A stretch of DNA of 64,000 nt from Aphidius gifuensis (taxonomy: Eukaryota; Arthropoda; Insecta; Hymenoptera; Braconidae), in the NCBI RefSeq assembly GCF_014905175.1, contig NC_057792.1, positions 19,536,963 to 19,600,962 of the forward strand, written 5' to 3'. Made by a program: the position numbers and the translations under genes. Below are positions 11,151 through 26,600 of the stretch, piece after piece. The notes under the pieces were generated by a model. The model was not told the origin of the DNA. It saw only the letters and a list, made by a program, of their open reading frames with translations, and did not search any database. Within the stretch, counting starts at the first letter, position 1; every line of letters starts with the position of its first letter.

Positions 11151-14100
11151 TATATTTGTTGTTGTTTAATGTGTGTGTTTGTAATATTCGATTATTTTGA
11201 AATTGAAATATAATACACATGTGTATATGGGATACGTACACTTTAGATGTCTGTGCCAATGTAATATTTTGAAAATATCCATTGGTCCAAAATATCCATG
11301 ATGGCTTTTCCTATTGAGTTTTCATATTTTATTTATTTTCTATCGAAAATGAAGAATTTACATATTCAATTTTCTTATATAACAATATATAAAAAGAGAT
11401 TATATTTTATACATAAAAAAAAAACATTTATTTATCAAAAATTTTGTTGACAAATTATTTTATAGATTTGTTTTATTTTTTATTTTGATTAAGAATATAA
11501 ATTCATCTACTATTGCAATGATAATTTTATTGTTTTATTTATTTCAAAAATTAAATAGTTTATTTATTTATACTTTAAATTAATTGTTTTAACTTTTTAT
11601 ATAAGCTTTTTGTATGTATAAAAAAAAAAAAATGTTTCATCTGTATTTATAAAATAAAAGTTTATATAAATATAAAAAAAAGAAAATATTATTGAATAGA
11701 AAATGTATATGTATGAGATATGATGAAAATGCACATGAGTTTCTATATCAACTTGGGTTACAATTTCAATTACTTTCCTATGCGGATTTCCGTGATGTAC
11801 CACACACGAAAACTTTTATATCTGTTCATCTCCCAGAAGGGTTCACCAAAGTGGGCAGGGAAATGAGAGAGGGAGAGACCAAAAGAGAGGAATTTGAATG
11901 AGGAGTGAGAGTATATAAAAAATAAAAAAAAAAAGGGCAGAGAATGGTAGGCAAATAAAAAAAAATAAAAAGACCAAAGATCTAGTCACATTGATAATTT
12001 TTCCATTTTCACGTAATCCGATTGAATCTTTTATTTCGTTGTGGCATCAAATTCCCTCAGTCCAGTTAAATTTACTTTATTATTATTTTTTTATTTTTAT
12101 TATCTTTCAATACCGTATTAAAACTTATAATGAAACAAAAACAATTATACTTTTTTTTATTTATTCAGTATTTTTAATTTTTATATTGATGAATTTTTTC
12201 ATATATGAGCTTTGAAACTCTTTATTATTTTTTTTATATTGATGAGAATTGAGGAATCAACGTTCAGTAATTTTTTAGTAATAATTTTCCAACTTGTTTT
12301 TGATAAAAAATATTTTAACTATGTAAAATCGCTTATATTTTATTTGTTTATAAAGAAAATATTATATTTAACAGTCTTGAAATGTTAATACAAAATGCGT
12401 CATTCATCACAAAGACTTAATATCAAACAACCTCTTTGCTGGAGTTTATAAAATTTTAAATTTTTAACTGAAAAAAATCATTACCAAATTTTTTTTTTTT
12501 TAATTAAAATTTAAGAATAAATTTATTGAAAAAATATAATAAATAATAATTAATTAGTTTATTATTAAATTTATTTTGTTTTTTTTTTATAACAAAATGA
12601 TAGATTAGAAGTTAAAAAATTTATTTAAAAAAATACATCAAAGAATATACATTTTTTATAATTTTTTTTTTACGTTTAAAAATTATTTGTCAGTTATGTC
12701 GTAATAAAGAGGACAGTTTTCTACTACCAGACAATATTCCATGTCCATTTGATATGTATTTGGTCAAATGGATAAACCACATAAACTTGGACATTAAATA
12801 GCATTACATATTGTTCCAAAAACATATAACATGATCAAATATCAAATAGATTTTTTTCTTCATCTAATTATAAATCGACGTTGAGGTAAATTATATTACA
12901 AGAAGAATGCTTGTGAATTTGAGAGTAAAATGTAATTAGATCATGATGATTTTCTATAGTAAATTTGATCTGTATGCACACAACATATGCAAGAGCTAAA
13001 TTTAGTTGAAGACTAACATCAACTGTTCATGATGCTGGAAATTATATAAAATAATAATTACCATATTCATTATGGAGCAGACCTACATGTTCATAGTGTA
13101 GAATTTTATGGTGTACATTATCATTATTAAATTATACTCAAATATCAAAAATATTCAATGAAAAAAATATGTTTTTTATTGTAAAAATTTCATTCAGCTT
13201 ATCAAGAGAGCTTGCGGAGATTTTAAAATTATAAATTATGAAAAAAAAATTACAGAACGCTGAACAAGATCCAATCATGTCATGAATTCATAGATTTTAA
13301 TAAAAAAACATATCTCTTGAATTGGAAAAAATTTCATTATAAAATTTTCAATCAAATAAACTTTCATATATTTTTAAATATTGAAAAAATTTATTAATTT
13401 ATTGAATTTTATTTTCAAAAAAATTCAATTATTGTAAATTTATTAAATTTATTTTCAATTTGTTTTTATACTTTTAAATAAAAATATCATAAATAAATAA
13501 AAGAAATAACAATTATAAATCATTGTTAATTTTTTTTTTTCATTTATTTTATTATGATTTTAATTTCCATTAACCGATGTTGATTTGTATAACAATAAAC
13601 CATTAAATAATAACGAGGCTCAATTTTCACTTGCCACGGTCAATTAATTATTGAAATAAAAAATAGTTAAAATAAAAACCAAGTGAAAATATTAAATAAC
13701 AAAAATGGAAAAAAAAAAAGAAAATGAAAAACAATGTATGATAAAAAATAAAAATAAATAAAGCAGTCATTTTAATCAATGACCAAATGAGAATAGATAT
13801 ATTTAACCACGGATATACGTGTGTGGGTTTCACCAAAGCACAACGGAAACGATGTGCACTTTTGAATATTTGGATACAATCCAAATTACGCAGTGTGTTC
13901 ATGTGTGTATATATGTGTGTATTGAATGCACGTGTTCTGAAATATATAAAGCTCGTTTACCCGGTATCGCTTTGAAAACCACAACAGTTACCAAACATTT
14001 ACGTATTTCTTGATACCATAAATATATGTATGTATATATTTTGTACACGATCAAGTTTCATTTTAAAAGTGATTTTCAAAAGATATATAATCATCGTGAT

Positions 14101-17100
14101 TATCATTGTTTATTGATTTAACTATTCAAATAATCTATTTGTCACATAATATTTTTTTATCATTTCACACACTAAGCTTGGCTTTGATAAAAAAAAAAAA
14201 CCATTTTAAAATGACATTCAAGTTAAGCCTGATAATTTAAAAATAGTAAAAAACAATACAAAAAATAAAAATAATAGAAATAGTTGAAATTTTTATTTTA
14301 ATTAAATTATTCTTTTTTTATATTTTTTTATGATTTATATTTTTTTATAAATTGAAAAATTACTTGGGAATTAAATTATTGTTAAAAAGCATTTTCAAAG
14401 TTACAAATTTGATATATTTTTTAATTTTTTTGAAAATTAAAAATTTTAAAAATTTTATTCTATATCAAACGATTGATAATTATATATTAATTTTTGTTAA
14501 ATGATACAAATTGAAAATGTCATGACCAGATGAAAATAATAATGGTAGTATTAAAATTAAATATTTATTGTTATGTAGATTAATATTACGATAAAAGCTT
14601 CAACGTTAAACTCTCATTTGTAAATATTAAATATATTATTTTTCCTAAAATGATTTTTTATTCACAATTTATTTTCAAGTTCTACTCAACTAGATAAAAA
14701 TCAGTTAATCCAAATATGGTTAAAAATAAAAGAAAAAAATAGATAAATAATCATATAAAATAAAACAAATATTGAATAGTAAAAATAGATTGAATAGAAA
14801 AAAAGAAAAAAATACTTGATGCATAGTGAATAGCCGATAAAAATTTTCATCAATGTCATTCACTTGAACAGATTCGAATTTTTTGATGGCATTAATTGAA
14901 CAGATATTTCAATCAGTATATATCCGATATAAAAACCTTTTCAATAAAAAAAAATTCAAGCTTATTAATTTTGCCTTGATTCTCTTTTTTTAATTTGATT
15001 AATATTTAATTTTTAAAAAACTGAATTTACAAAAACTTTTTAAGTGAGAATTTTCACGTCAATTAGCACATGGTTTTAGTTATGGATATGTTGTCATTAT
15101 CATTTTCTTTTATTTATAAAAAAAGCAATGAATGAAAGAATAAAAAAAAAAAAAAAAAAAAACTATTCCTCGTACTTTCAATTTTATAACAGCGTAAAGT
15201 GCTGACCACTATTTAGTCTTGTTGAGGTGAAACGTCGGTTAACTTATATTGTAGAAGGAACAATAAGACAGAAAAAATAATAATAAAAAATAAATAAATA
15301 AAAGAAAAAAAAAAATAGAAAAACCGTTAGGTGATAAGATGAAAGAAGAATAAAAAAAAAAAAAAAAAGGCAAGTAAATAAAGAAGGAAATAAAGGAGAA
15401 AAAGCTTTAAAAAAAAAAAATGTTAAAAAAATTATATGAGATATAACAAGACTTGTCGCAGCGACATATCATTCCACTTGATTTCTTCGCACATCGTATA
15501 ACAAATGTTGAGACAGGTCACACATTATGGTTACTGGTTACTGGCACAAGTTGAAAAAAAAAAAAAAAATTAAAAAAACATTATACTATGTATCAATGAA
15601 GCTTTGAGTTTGATAAAAACCGTGACGATTGCCAAAAGTTAAAAAGAAAATAAATTTAAAAAATAGAAATTTATAGTAAATCCACTCGATATAATTGGAT
15701 TTATTTTCAAGTCTTAGTTAAAATTTTTGCTCAACTTGCAAAAATTCATTCGCGGTTTTAATAAGGTAAAAATATTCAATGTAAAAAATTTTATTGTATA
15801 CGCTTGAAAAAGCTTCATCTTTTTCATCATAAAGACAAATTTTTTATTCATCTTTGATTTTATACCTCAGTTAATTCAATAAAACATTATATTTTTTAAT
15901 TAAATATTTATTTGTATATATTATTGTATTTTTTATTTTCAGTTTCTTATTGTATTTTTTTTTTTTTTTTTTTTTTTGATAACAAGTACTCAAAGTAGAT
16001 GATACACATTCACCAGAATTTTATTGTGAAACTGGCATGCCAGAAAAAAAACAATATATATATAAAATGAGTTTACATCTGTCACTTTCAATAGAAATGG
16101 CAAAAAAATTTCTCACGCTATACACCCCAGTTTTTTTTGAACAAATTTAAACATACATAACCTCAAATACGAGGGTAAATCATTGTTTACAAGTATAGCC
16201 AAACATAAAAAAACAATATAAAAATGCGTATGCAAAAAAAAAAAAATAACAACAGCATAAACAATGGATTGTTTCAATATATAAATAAAATCAATTTTTG
16301 TAAATATCAAAAAGTCAATATATACACTCCATACATAAACTGGGTTGATTGAATGCAAACAAAAACCAAGAAATTTATACAAATAAAAAAAATAATAATA
16401 ATAAAACAAATGATTTACTGAATGAAAAAGGAATTCATTGGTTTATATATGGTTATGGATTTTGTTGAAATGAAAAATAAATAACCTAGATTCAGTGGTT
16501 GACCAAATGTGGGATAGGTCCTTCAAATTTTTTTCCTCCATTTTGTTTATGACACTACATAACATACTCGGTTATTATATGATTTATGAAATTTGATAAT
16601 GAAAACTTTGGCAATAGCATGAACTGTCTCTGCATCATTTTCAAATGATACGAGAAAATATACTGACATTTTGATTTTGTATATATCCACTGCACATATA
16701 TAAATGAGCTGTAGTTTCCGATTTGAATATCCATTGTCATACATAATAAAGTACATTATTACAAGCTGAGAGGATTTAACTGAGTGGTTGTACAATCGAA
16801 ATTATCTTTGTAATATTGTAGAACCGTGAAAATCTGTTCGATAAGCACTACAACCACGAATCGTAAATGTTGTTACTATGTTTTGTCGGTTCAGATAACA
16901 AGCTGTCGATATCTACACATACTCAAATGACCACATGTCAATGTTGTACGCTCAAAATAAGCCAATATTATTTAATGCTAAAAAATCTCTTACGACCATA
17001 TGGCTTTTGTTAATTTAACGCACAAAATTTACATCATTTGTTTTAATTTTTATTAGTTTGTTTCATACTGTCAATGAGTTTATGGATACTTGAAATACTT

Positions 17101-17539
17101 GTGGTTTGCATCACACAAGTAATCGTTAAACTTGTAAATAAATAATTATTCGACGAGTTGATATATATTGTACAAGTAAGATATCGTAAAAATAACTGGT
17201 TTAAACGATTACTGGACTTTTTTTTTTTTTTTTCCCTAAATCTGCTCAGAGAGGTTGATGTAACTTTTGTTCCTTAGTAATACTCTGAAAAAAGTTTATC
17301 CTTTTTTTTTTTAATTTTCTTTGTTTCAAAGAAAAAAAAAATACAAAGACCGTCACGTTACCATGAAGAACTTTTACACAAGCTTTTTATAAGTCGATGA
17401 GTACGAGAACGTTTGGCTAAAAAACTCATCGAAAACTCGGATTAGATGATCAAATATAAGAATAAAAAAATTTGATAAAGTAAAAAAAAAAAAATAATAA
17501 AAAATTAAGTTTCGATTCTTGGTGGTGTATATTTTTAAA
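11151..17539. other. Spacer between the two convergent genes, no supported gene
   Basis: AT-rich noncoding sequence. ORFs at 11692-11901, 11991-12215, 13787-14013 and 16113-16795 on various strands have no family motif, no consistent splice context and no codon-like base pattern. Long homopolymers include an A-run near 15142-15162 and a T-run near 15955-15977. Somewhat more complex patches lie at 11700-11900, 15170-15250, 16800-16930 and 17330-17420; I cannot give them a function. Confidence 0.65.
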
Positions 17540-17564
17540 TTTATTTAAACTTATTTTTTTTTAT
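17540..17564 (-). terminator. Possible poly(A) signals of the dpr gene
   Basis: TTTATT (AATAAA on the minus strand) occurs at 17540-17545 and again at about 17559-17564, roughly 100-120 bases past the minus-strand stop codon. The position is plausible; the motif alone is weak in this AT-rich background. Confidence 0.4.
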
Positions 17565-17662
17565 TTAAACTGTCATTTGTTATAGAATAAATTGAATTAA
17601 AATTAAACGAAAAATAAAATTTATATATATAATTATAATAAAAAAATATTACCTTAGCATTG

Positions 17663-20600
17663 TCATCTGAAAAATCCGTAGCTTATAGTTAAGTGAATTA
17701 ACCAGAGATTGAGCATTGCATTAGAAACTCCATTTCCATGATGCACAGCAGCTGGAAGCTCGCCTGTCATAAACAGATAATAAATTACGCTTGAATAATT
17801 TTATACCTAATTCTCATAATATATATAAAAAATACATATATAGATTGAGATGAAAAATTTTATTTTTTATAATATATAATAGTCATAAAAATAAAATGAA
17901 AATTGTGGCTATTTTTTGCAGTGATATAGATGGCACTAGTGATATCCTGAAGTGATCGTATCGTCGACATTTGGTCAATTTGGCAAATTGAGCGCGTCGG
18001 GTATGTAAATGTGTGTGTGTGTGTGTGTATATAATGTGTGTTACATAGTGAACAATAGTAAAGTCTGTAGGAAGGGTATTTCCATTCGTTTTACCGGAAA
18101 CTTTCCTCGGGCACATTTGAAACACTAGACGTTTATGTAATGCTTTCATTGTTCCTTTTTTTAACTCTACCTTTTCTGCATCATTCTACACTCAAACTCA
18201 ATAAATGTTATACTATATTGGTAAAATAGATTGCATACATTTGTCTCGATATACTTTGGCAAAAAAAGCCAAACATAAAAATAAACTAACATAGCCAAAT
18301 TTAAATAACAAAAACATGCAAAAAGCTAACAAAATTTTTAACTTATATCTAACAAAGAAAATTGTTTTTTAAACATATAAGTTAATCTATTGTTCGTCAG
18401 ACAGTGCTGGTATAATTTTTTATTTTTCAATTGACAACATAAGTTATTAGATTTAACTTAAATGTGCTTATATGTATTGATCTTTTAGTGTTTCAATTTA
18501 CTTGATAACATGATCAAATTGTATCCAACACACATGCAATTGTTGGAAAAATACTTGGAAAAATACAAAGAAATAAAGAAAACATGTGTGTGTGTGTGTT
18601 TTATTTTAAATTAAATAGACAATACGGCTGTCATTGAGTACCAACTGCCAAGTAAAAATAAGCAGACACTATAACTTGCTAGATAAAATCCAATAAAATT
18701 CCAATTTCGCTCAATTTCGCCAATGTTCTTGGATGAAAACAAAAAAAATTTACTAAATACAATATATGTATTAAATTGCCATTTTCACTTGAAAATTCCA
18801 TGTGAAATTTGTACAATATATATAACACTGGTCTAATCGAGTGGAATTCATCAATCTTAACATCCATTCTTAAATATATATTTATTATTATTTTTAAATA
18901 ATGACAATAATAATAATCATCATTTCAGATATGTTACCAATGAATAAGTCTTCATAAATATTTCAGGAAAATATTCAGGGCCACACGTGTACTAGTTTGA
19001 AAAAAAAAAGTAAAAATAAACGTCAATAAATATTTGAAAGTTTATTTTTATCGGCACGATTATTTGACAGTTATTTTTTAATCTGGACATTTATTTAACG
19101 CTTTTATTGAATTTTCAATTTTAAACCACGTGCGTGTGTGTGCAATGCAGGAAATACATTTTTCAATGAGAGAAAATTCACTCAATATAAACCTCTATTT
19201 TCTTTCGACGTCATTTCTTTATATTTCGACTGTTTTTTTTTTATTTTATTTTCATACGATCTTTGAGAAACGTGCCAATCCAAGTAACCTGCAACCGGGA
19301 TCTTTGCACTTCATCAGACTGATTTATATCCTTCAAACGATTTAACTGTCAAGATTGAAAAATATTTTTTTTTTATTCTTTGATGTATATAACACCGGTT
19401 GTATTGATTTCATGTAATTCGTACTTGTGATATACAATCTCTGATCTATCAACTTCTCAAAAAAAATAAATAATTGAGTTAAATTATTTTAACCACTTTT
19501 AAAAATATATAATTGAAATTTTTTCAACAATTTCAATTATTTTTTTTATTACTTTTTTTCCCCACTTGGATGAAGAAAAATTCTATATACTAAAAACAGT
19601 TGAGAAAATTGGTGGAATTTTTGCTTCATCAGTAAAAATAAAACTTGACCAAGAATGATAAAATAAAAAAAAATAAATATTCAAAAAACTAGGTCGAGCA
19701 AGAAAGTGCTAGTAGACTTGTTCAAAAAAAAAAAAAAAAAAAAAATACTATAATTTTTCATTTTGGTCAAGAGCCATCTGACCCAACTCAATTTGAAATG
19801 GTCAAGTCAGATGAATATTGCAGAGAAACCAAACCATCAAAATGAAAACTAAATTAAGACTCTACATTTTCATACGTATGTACATTTTATAATAAATATA
19901 TATGTAGTTTTAAAGCCAATTAGAATAGCGTAGTCTATATATGAAAACTAATCAAGTCAAGTCATGCAAATGTTTCGTCCACTAAATTGCTATTTCAAAA
20001 TTTCAAATCATACTCTTCTTCTTTTTTTCTTTTTCTTTATTCTCTTACCACACAATTTAAGCAGACCAATTAGTTCTTGTCTTTTCTGTATTCTTCAAGT
20101 ATATATAAACTAATTTTCTTTCACTTTTTATTCTTTCAATTATATTTTTTTATTTTTTTCTTGGTTGTCGTAGTGAACAACTACCATTATCTTATCTTCA
20201 ATTTTATTTAGCTTATCTCTTTACGTAAATAGAGAACATTGAATTAGCCAGATCTGAGTTGCATCGTAATTGCATGATAATAATTTTAAAAGATAAAGTT
20301 TTTTAAATTTTTAAATATAATTATTAAGATTTAATTTTTAGTAGATTGTAAATTATATTAAAAATTTTATCATTCAAAAGAAAAAAAAAAAACCTCTTAC
20401 CAATCAAATTTAGAAATATAAAATTATATAAAAAAAACTTTTATGAAAAGTTTATATAAAGTTAAAAATCAACTGTCCACGAAAATATCATATAATATCG
20501 ATGAATTTTCAAACTAAAACTACAAACTTACTCATTGAATTTCTCATTGAATTTGTCTTGACTATTTGAAGCAATATTACTGATTTTTCAAAAGTTTTTT

Positions 20601-23600
20601 TTGTCATTGAATATGATTGAACAAAGTACACAGTAATCAAATCAGTACAATTTGTCTATTTTGTAAAACTAGTTGAATAAATACATACAGACATTCAAAA
20701 TATTTCAATTTTGATAAATTTGTTTGTGTAATATCAAGTTTGTTGAGTTTGGAATATGAAAATATCGTGAATAACTTGTTATAGTGTTTATCAATTTTGA
20801 ATCTTAAACAAAGATTCTATATATCTATAAAGTTTGTTGGTATAAACAGTCTTGTTAAATGCAAAACACCACCTCAATAACAAAATTCAACTGTAAAAGG
20901 AACAATGATAACTTGAATTTTCTATGAAATCTTAAAAGCTTTCAACATGCCAATTGTTGAAATACAGTTTGAATGTTATTAATTGTTTAAATAAAATCTA
21001 TTCAAATTAAATTAATAAATGATATTTAGTGTACTTACCATTTAATACATGAACAGCAATAGTAGTCTTTGCTCTCTCCGGTACTGTACAACTGTAATTT
21101 CCTGCATGTCTTGATGTTGCTTTTTCAACTACTAATGTACTTATTATAATTGGTATCTCCTTGTTACCTTCAATTTCAATTGTTCTATTTTCACTGAAAA
21201 TCAATAAATTAAAATTCATTATGTTTAATATTTCACTATATATTTAAATTTAATTATTCAATGACGAGGTTAAAAAAATTTTAAAAGTCAATACTTTTGA
21301 ATGACGGCATGTCATTTTATTTCAAGTAAAAATAATATAATCACAAATTATTTAAAATAGGAATAAAAAGAATAAAAAAATTATTGGTAATTATTATATA
21401 ATTAAATATGAAAAAAAAATATATTAAAATTGACATATTTTTTTTTTTTTCAAGTAGAAATATAATATATTAGTCAGACATTATTTAAAATAGAAAATAA
21501 TCAAATTATATATTTTTTTATTGAGAATAAAATTAAAAAAATTAAATTATATTGAGCTAACCTGACATCGGAAGTGAGTGTCTCGTCTCCCCTTGTCCAA
21601 AGTAACGATTCGTTAAGTTTTTCCAACACATCTCTACCCTCGCATTTTAAACGAAGAGTACTTCCAGCTTTAAGGTGTCTTTCACCAGATATTCCTCTTC
21701 CTGAATCATCAGTTATTTTCAATACAGGTGCTGTAAAAAATAAAAATTATAATTTAAAAAATTTATATATAAATTAGCTTATTACTAGCTCTAAAAAATT
21801 TAACCATAATAAGTCATCCTTTTGTGTACTTGAAAAAGAAAAATAGACGAAAAAAAAAAAAAAAAACAAACATAATAAACCAACAAACAGAATGGTCATC
21901 TTATAATTTATTATTAAATATAATCTCCAAAGTCCATATGACGTTTGTATTATGCAAGCTGTATTATTGCAAATTTCTACCCCAAGCATTAATCTTTATT
22001 TCATAATAAATAGTTTCAAGAGATAACAAAACAAAATAAAAAAAAAAAAAAAACATAATTTTCCACTTTGTTATGTCCTGTGTAGACGCTGGTATAAAAA
22101 GTTTAAAATAAAAATTAATCAGTTGCAGAAGAGAATGATAAATACATGTGACTACGTGCATATAAATAGAAAAAAAAATAAAAAATTTAGTTATTTCTAC
22201 TGATAGAATAATTTTTAACATTGAAAAACCGCAATTAAGATTCAGATCCTCTTGCAAGTTGCAATTCTCAAGGAAAACCATTATGTAAATTTCATCGTGT
22301 TGGCTTTTGTACTCTACTGCAATTTTTGCTTATCATGTTTATTCACTTTTTTTTTTTTTTATTTCTTCATTCGACCAGCTGTGTATGCACACCGCGACAA
22401 TGTCACTGGGTCTAAAAATCCAATGGCTATTTTTTTGCCCTTGCCTTGGGACTACTTCACGTCTCTCGAAACAAACGAAAAAAAAAAATAATAACAAAAG
22501 ACCTTTTATTTTTACTTTTTTATTTATTTCTCACTCCACTGATAATTTTTTATGTTTGTTTTTAACTCTTTTTTCTGTCCAAGAATTTACTTAACTTTTT
22601 TCATTTTTATTATCTTGTCTTTTTCATTGTTTATATATTTCACTTTTCAAATTGACAGAAAGCTTTTTTATATCTGTTGAATTAATTAACTCTTGAAAAA
22701 AAAATAAATAAAAATAATTACTTTAATAATTTATCAACGATGTGTATCATGTTTGTTGTATTTTTTTTTTTTATTATACATAATTAAATTTCATGTTCTA
22801 TAATTTGTTACCATTTAAAGATATTTTTTTAAATAATAAATAATGGTTGTTTTGTTTTGAATTTTTTTTTTGCATGTCAAAAAGTTTGCTGCATACGTTT
22901 GCTTTTGAATAATTTAATATTTTCTGCACGCGATTAATCTCAAGTATAATAACAATAATTAACTAATGTATGATTGTGAATAAAAAAAAATATATGTGTT
23001 AATAAAATTGTCTGTAATGACTATTAAATTTTCCTCGTTTTACTGGTAGTTTTATCTGAAAGCCGATGAAGAAGGTAGAGAAAGATTAATGTTCCGAAGC
23101 ATCTTGCTCTTGTCGATATGTCATCTCTTGTAATTGCAAACACATATTTGATGCATCAAAATTTCTTGCTATAGCAATCGATCAGAAACTTTGTCAAGCT
23201 CTAATCAACATGATTCACCATATCCAATTTAATATTGAAAAACTTTATTCAGGTTAAAAAGTTTTATGTACCATATCTAACGCTATCATTTTTACTAAAT
23301 TAATTTCACTTTTTTTTTCAAATTTTATTAAATATTTTTATTACTGGAAATATTGCTTTGTTTCTATTGAAACTTGAGTCTTTACTTCATTAAATAACGG
23401 CGTTTTTAATCACATTTATTACAGTCGATATGAAGATTAAATGAAAAAAAGAAGGTAGTTTTAAATCAAATTTTCATTATCGTTAAAAAAAAAAAAAGTT
23501 TCATTTACATTTGACTAAAGTTTAAAAATGAAACAAACTCAATATCGCTTTAACATTGTTATCTCTTATTTTTATTTTGTTTTTTTTTTTTTTTATTAAT

Positions 23601-26600
23601 TCTCTTTTTCGTTTCATTTATTTTTTATATCATCTGTAGTTTTTCATGCTAATGCAAAAACAAAAGGATTTTCCTTTAAATAAATAATTTTCAATTTGTC
23701 CAAGTGCCATGACTGGTGACGCTTAGTTTTCCACAATGAACTTTTCATTCTTCTTATATTTTTATACATATATATTTTGTCCTTTGCCTTTTTTTTTTTT
23801 TTGTTATTTTCACAACGTCAGTAGAGACAGAAAGAGAGTATTAATAATGATGAAAAAATTTAAATTATCACAGCTTAAAATATTTTTTATTTTTCAATTG
23901 AAAATAAATTAATTTATCATGACAAAAAAAATTATATATATTAAAAATAACTTAACCAAAAATTAAAAAATTTATATATTTTTATAAAAATGAATATAAT
24001 GATTGTAAAAAAAAATAAATATAAAAAAAGGAAAAACTAGAACTTTTTAAGTCTCTCATCATAATGCACACGAGAATTGTTTGACAAAGTCCGTTGTCAA
24101 TTCATCGAACAAAACTTTTAGCCGACTTTGATTCTGCTAGGAGTATTTCTATCACCTTTAAATCCTCTCAAGAATTTTCTTTGTGTTTTTCAACATCAAA
24201 ATATACATAGACTTATTTTTATATACATATATATCGAAGGTCTATATTTTGTCATACATTGTTCAACTTTTATCTCACTATTTTTCAACATTGTTCGAAC
24301 TTAATTTTAAAAACTTTTTTATTTATCAACACAGTACCCTTATAATGGCTTCAATAATAACAAACCTTTTTGATCACTGTACTATTTTTTATTATTATTC
24401 TTTTATCATATTCAAAAAATGTATTATTTAAATTCATTCAATTTTCATAAAATAAAAAGTCTTACTCAAGACAAAACCTGGAAAATATTTTATGCTTTTC
24501 AAAAATAAACATTTCAGCAAATGTTTTTTTTTTTTTTTAAAAAAATACCTTCAATCTTTTAAATATCTTATTCACTATAGTATTATTATTCACTATATAA
24601 TGCAAGTAATTTCATAAAGAAAATTGAAAAGTTTTAAAACTTGGCTGTGAGTTTAAAATATTTTAAATAAATATTATATGAAAAAGGTTTTTTTTTCATT
24701 TTATTTTTTGTAGACCACAAGGATAAATAAAAAATGATTAATTATCATAGAGTGATTAATTATTTATTCAAGTATTATGTTGTCATTGGATAAAAGCAAA
24801 AAGATAAATTGTGTGAAATTTCAAAATTTCATGAAATTGCAATTGTGTATATCCACGTTGACAAACTTTCTGGTTAAAGTTTGTATTTATTGGATAGATT
24901 TTAATAAAAATCAAGTTGCCAAGTGTAACTTCAGTAACATCATCAAAGTAGTTTACTTATTTTTTAAAAGCTAACAATAGCTAGTGTCTTGTCCAGTAGT
25001 AGTCATGGTAAATAAAGAAAGAACAATAAAACAGACAAGACACTTTGAAAAGCTACTATATCGACTCTTGAAAAAGCGAGAAAAAAAAATTGGCCTAGAT
25101 GTGATGTTGTAATTTCTAAATGTATATATACATCAACTATCCCCAACTTTTGTGTTTAATAAAAATTTTAAACTAATTACCAAGTTGAACAAATAGCTCC
25201 AGTATTATATATAAGAAATTGTAAAATGAATAAATAAATTTTGTCTTTTATAAACCGAGATAATTCAAATCAAATTAGATTCGTAAATTCAGTGAAAAGT
25301 TTAATTAGTAAATGTCAAGGAATTTACGATTTATTTATTTATCTATATTTCATTTTATAAACAAATCAAAATAAATTATAAAAAAAAAAAAAAAGAAATG
25401 AAATTAATTTTCTTTTGTAAATTTAATCATAATGATATTTAATTTTTATTCTTTGAAAATATATGAGGGTTCTTTATCGTTTGATATTCAATAAGAATTC
25501 AATCAGAATAAAATGACAGTTTATCGATAACAAATTTCCATTATACAGGATATTAGCTATCATAAACTGATGAAAAAATAAAATACATAAAAATCTTAGA
25601 ATAACAAAAAATAAATAAAACTTTGAAAATATAAATTATATTTTTTTTTTTTCCATTTAAAAATTTAATTTATATAAATTCCACATAGCATTTAATTTTT
25701 TAATAGCTAAAAAAAAAAAAAATAATTAAATTCAATAATTATATACTTATTAAATTATTAAAATAAAGAAAAAAAATTTTTCCATTTGTAAATATGATGA
25801 TGATTATTTCGAAACTTGTATAATATTTAAAATTGATTATTTAAAAAATAAAAATGCACTTTTCAAGCCTCATATTAATTTTAAAATTTAATTAAAAAAA
25901 TATTCCATATTTTGATCGTAATAAAACTAATGTTTTCTACGAGGCTAAAAGACATTTAAGCATTTAAATAAATTGATATAATGTTGGTACGTTTTTGTGT
26001 GTTGGAGAATTTCATAACAAACCTTGTAACAATTTATCTGATAGAGGTATATATATGTCGAACAAATCGAGTGTCCTCAACTATCATGCTTACCGATGCT
26101 TGCACGACGAATATTCTCGTATCTTCAACGATGCACGAACAGATTTTAGTTTTCTCTTATATACACTTTCAGCTCATATCTAGACAGTAACACTCAACGT
26201 GAATCACGTACGATGGATGTAAAACTCGAGTTTAAGTAAAAGAGAAAATGATGAGAGAGAAAATTTCAAATTAGATAGAGCTTTTGCTATTTGCATTTTG
26301 AATTATTGTCAAGAGTAAAAAAGTTAGATAGAAAAATAGATAACTGATACAAACGCCTGACAAAGTTCCAATGACACCACTTTTCTTTATTTACAGATGA
26401 GATATAATCTCGTTGTAATATTATGGTTGATTTGACAATATTATGATGATGTTGAAAAGCACATTATGCATTATTAAATACTAAATAAATTATAAATTTT
26501 CTTTACAAACTTACAGTGTCATGTCAATCATGTCAGATCCAATATTCATCTTATTTTTATTTTTTATACAAGTTATTTTTATTATTATGAAAACTGAATA

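Noticed and set aside
11692..11901. 69-codon ORF with mixed composition
   Set aside because: No family match, and the opposite strand is equally open over part of it; no supporting splice sites.
11991..12215. 74-codon ORF with two hydrophobic stretches, like a receptor fragment
   Set aside because: The hydrophobicity follows from T-rich DNA; no chemoreceptor signature residues are visible.
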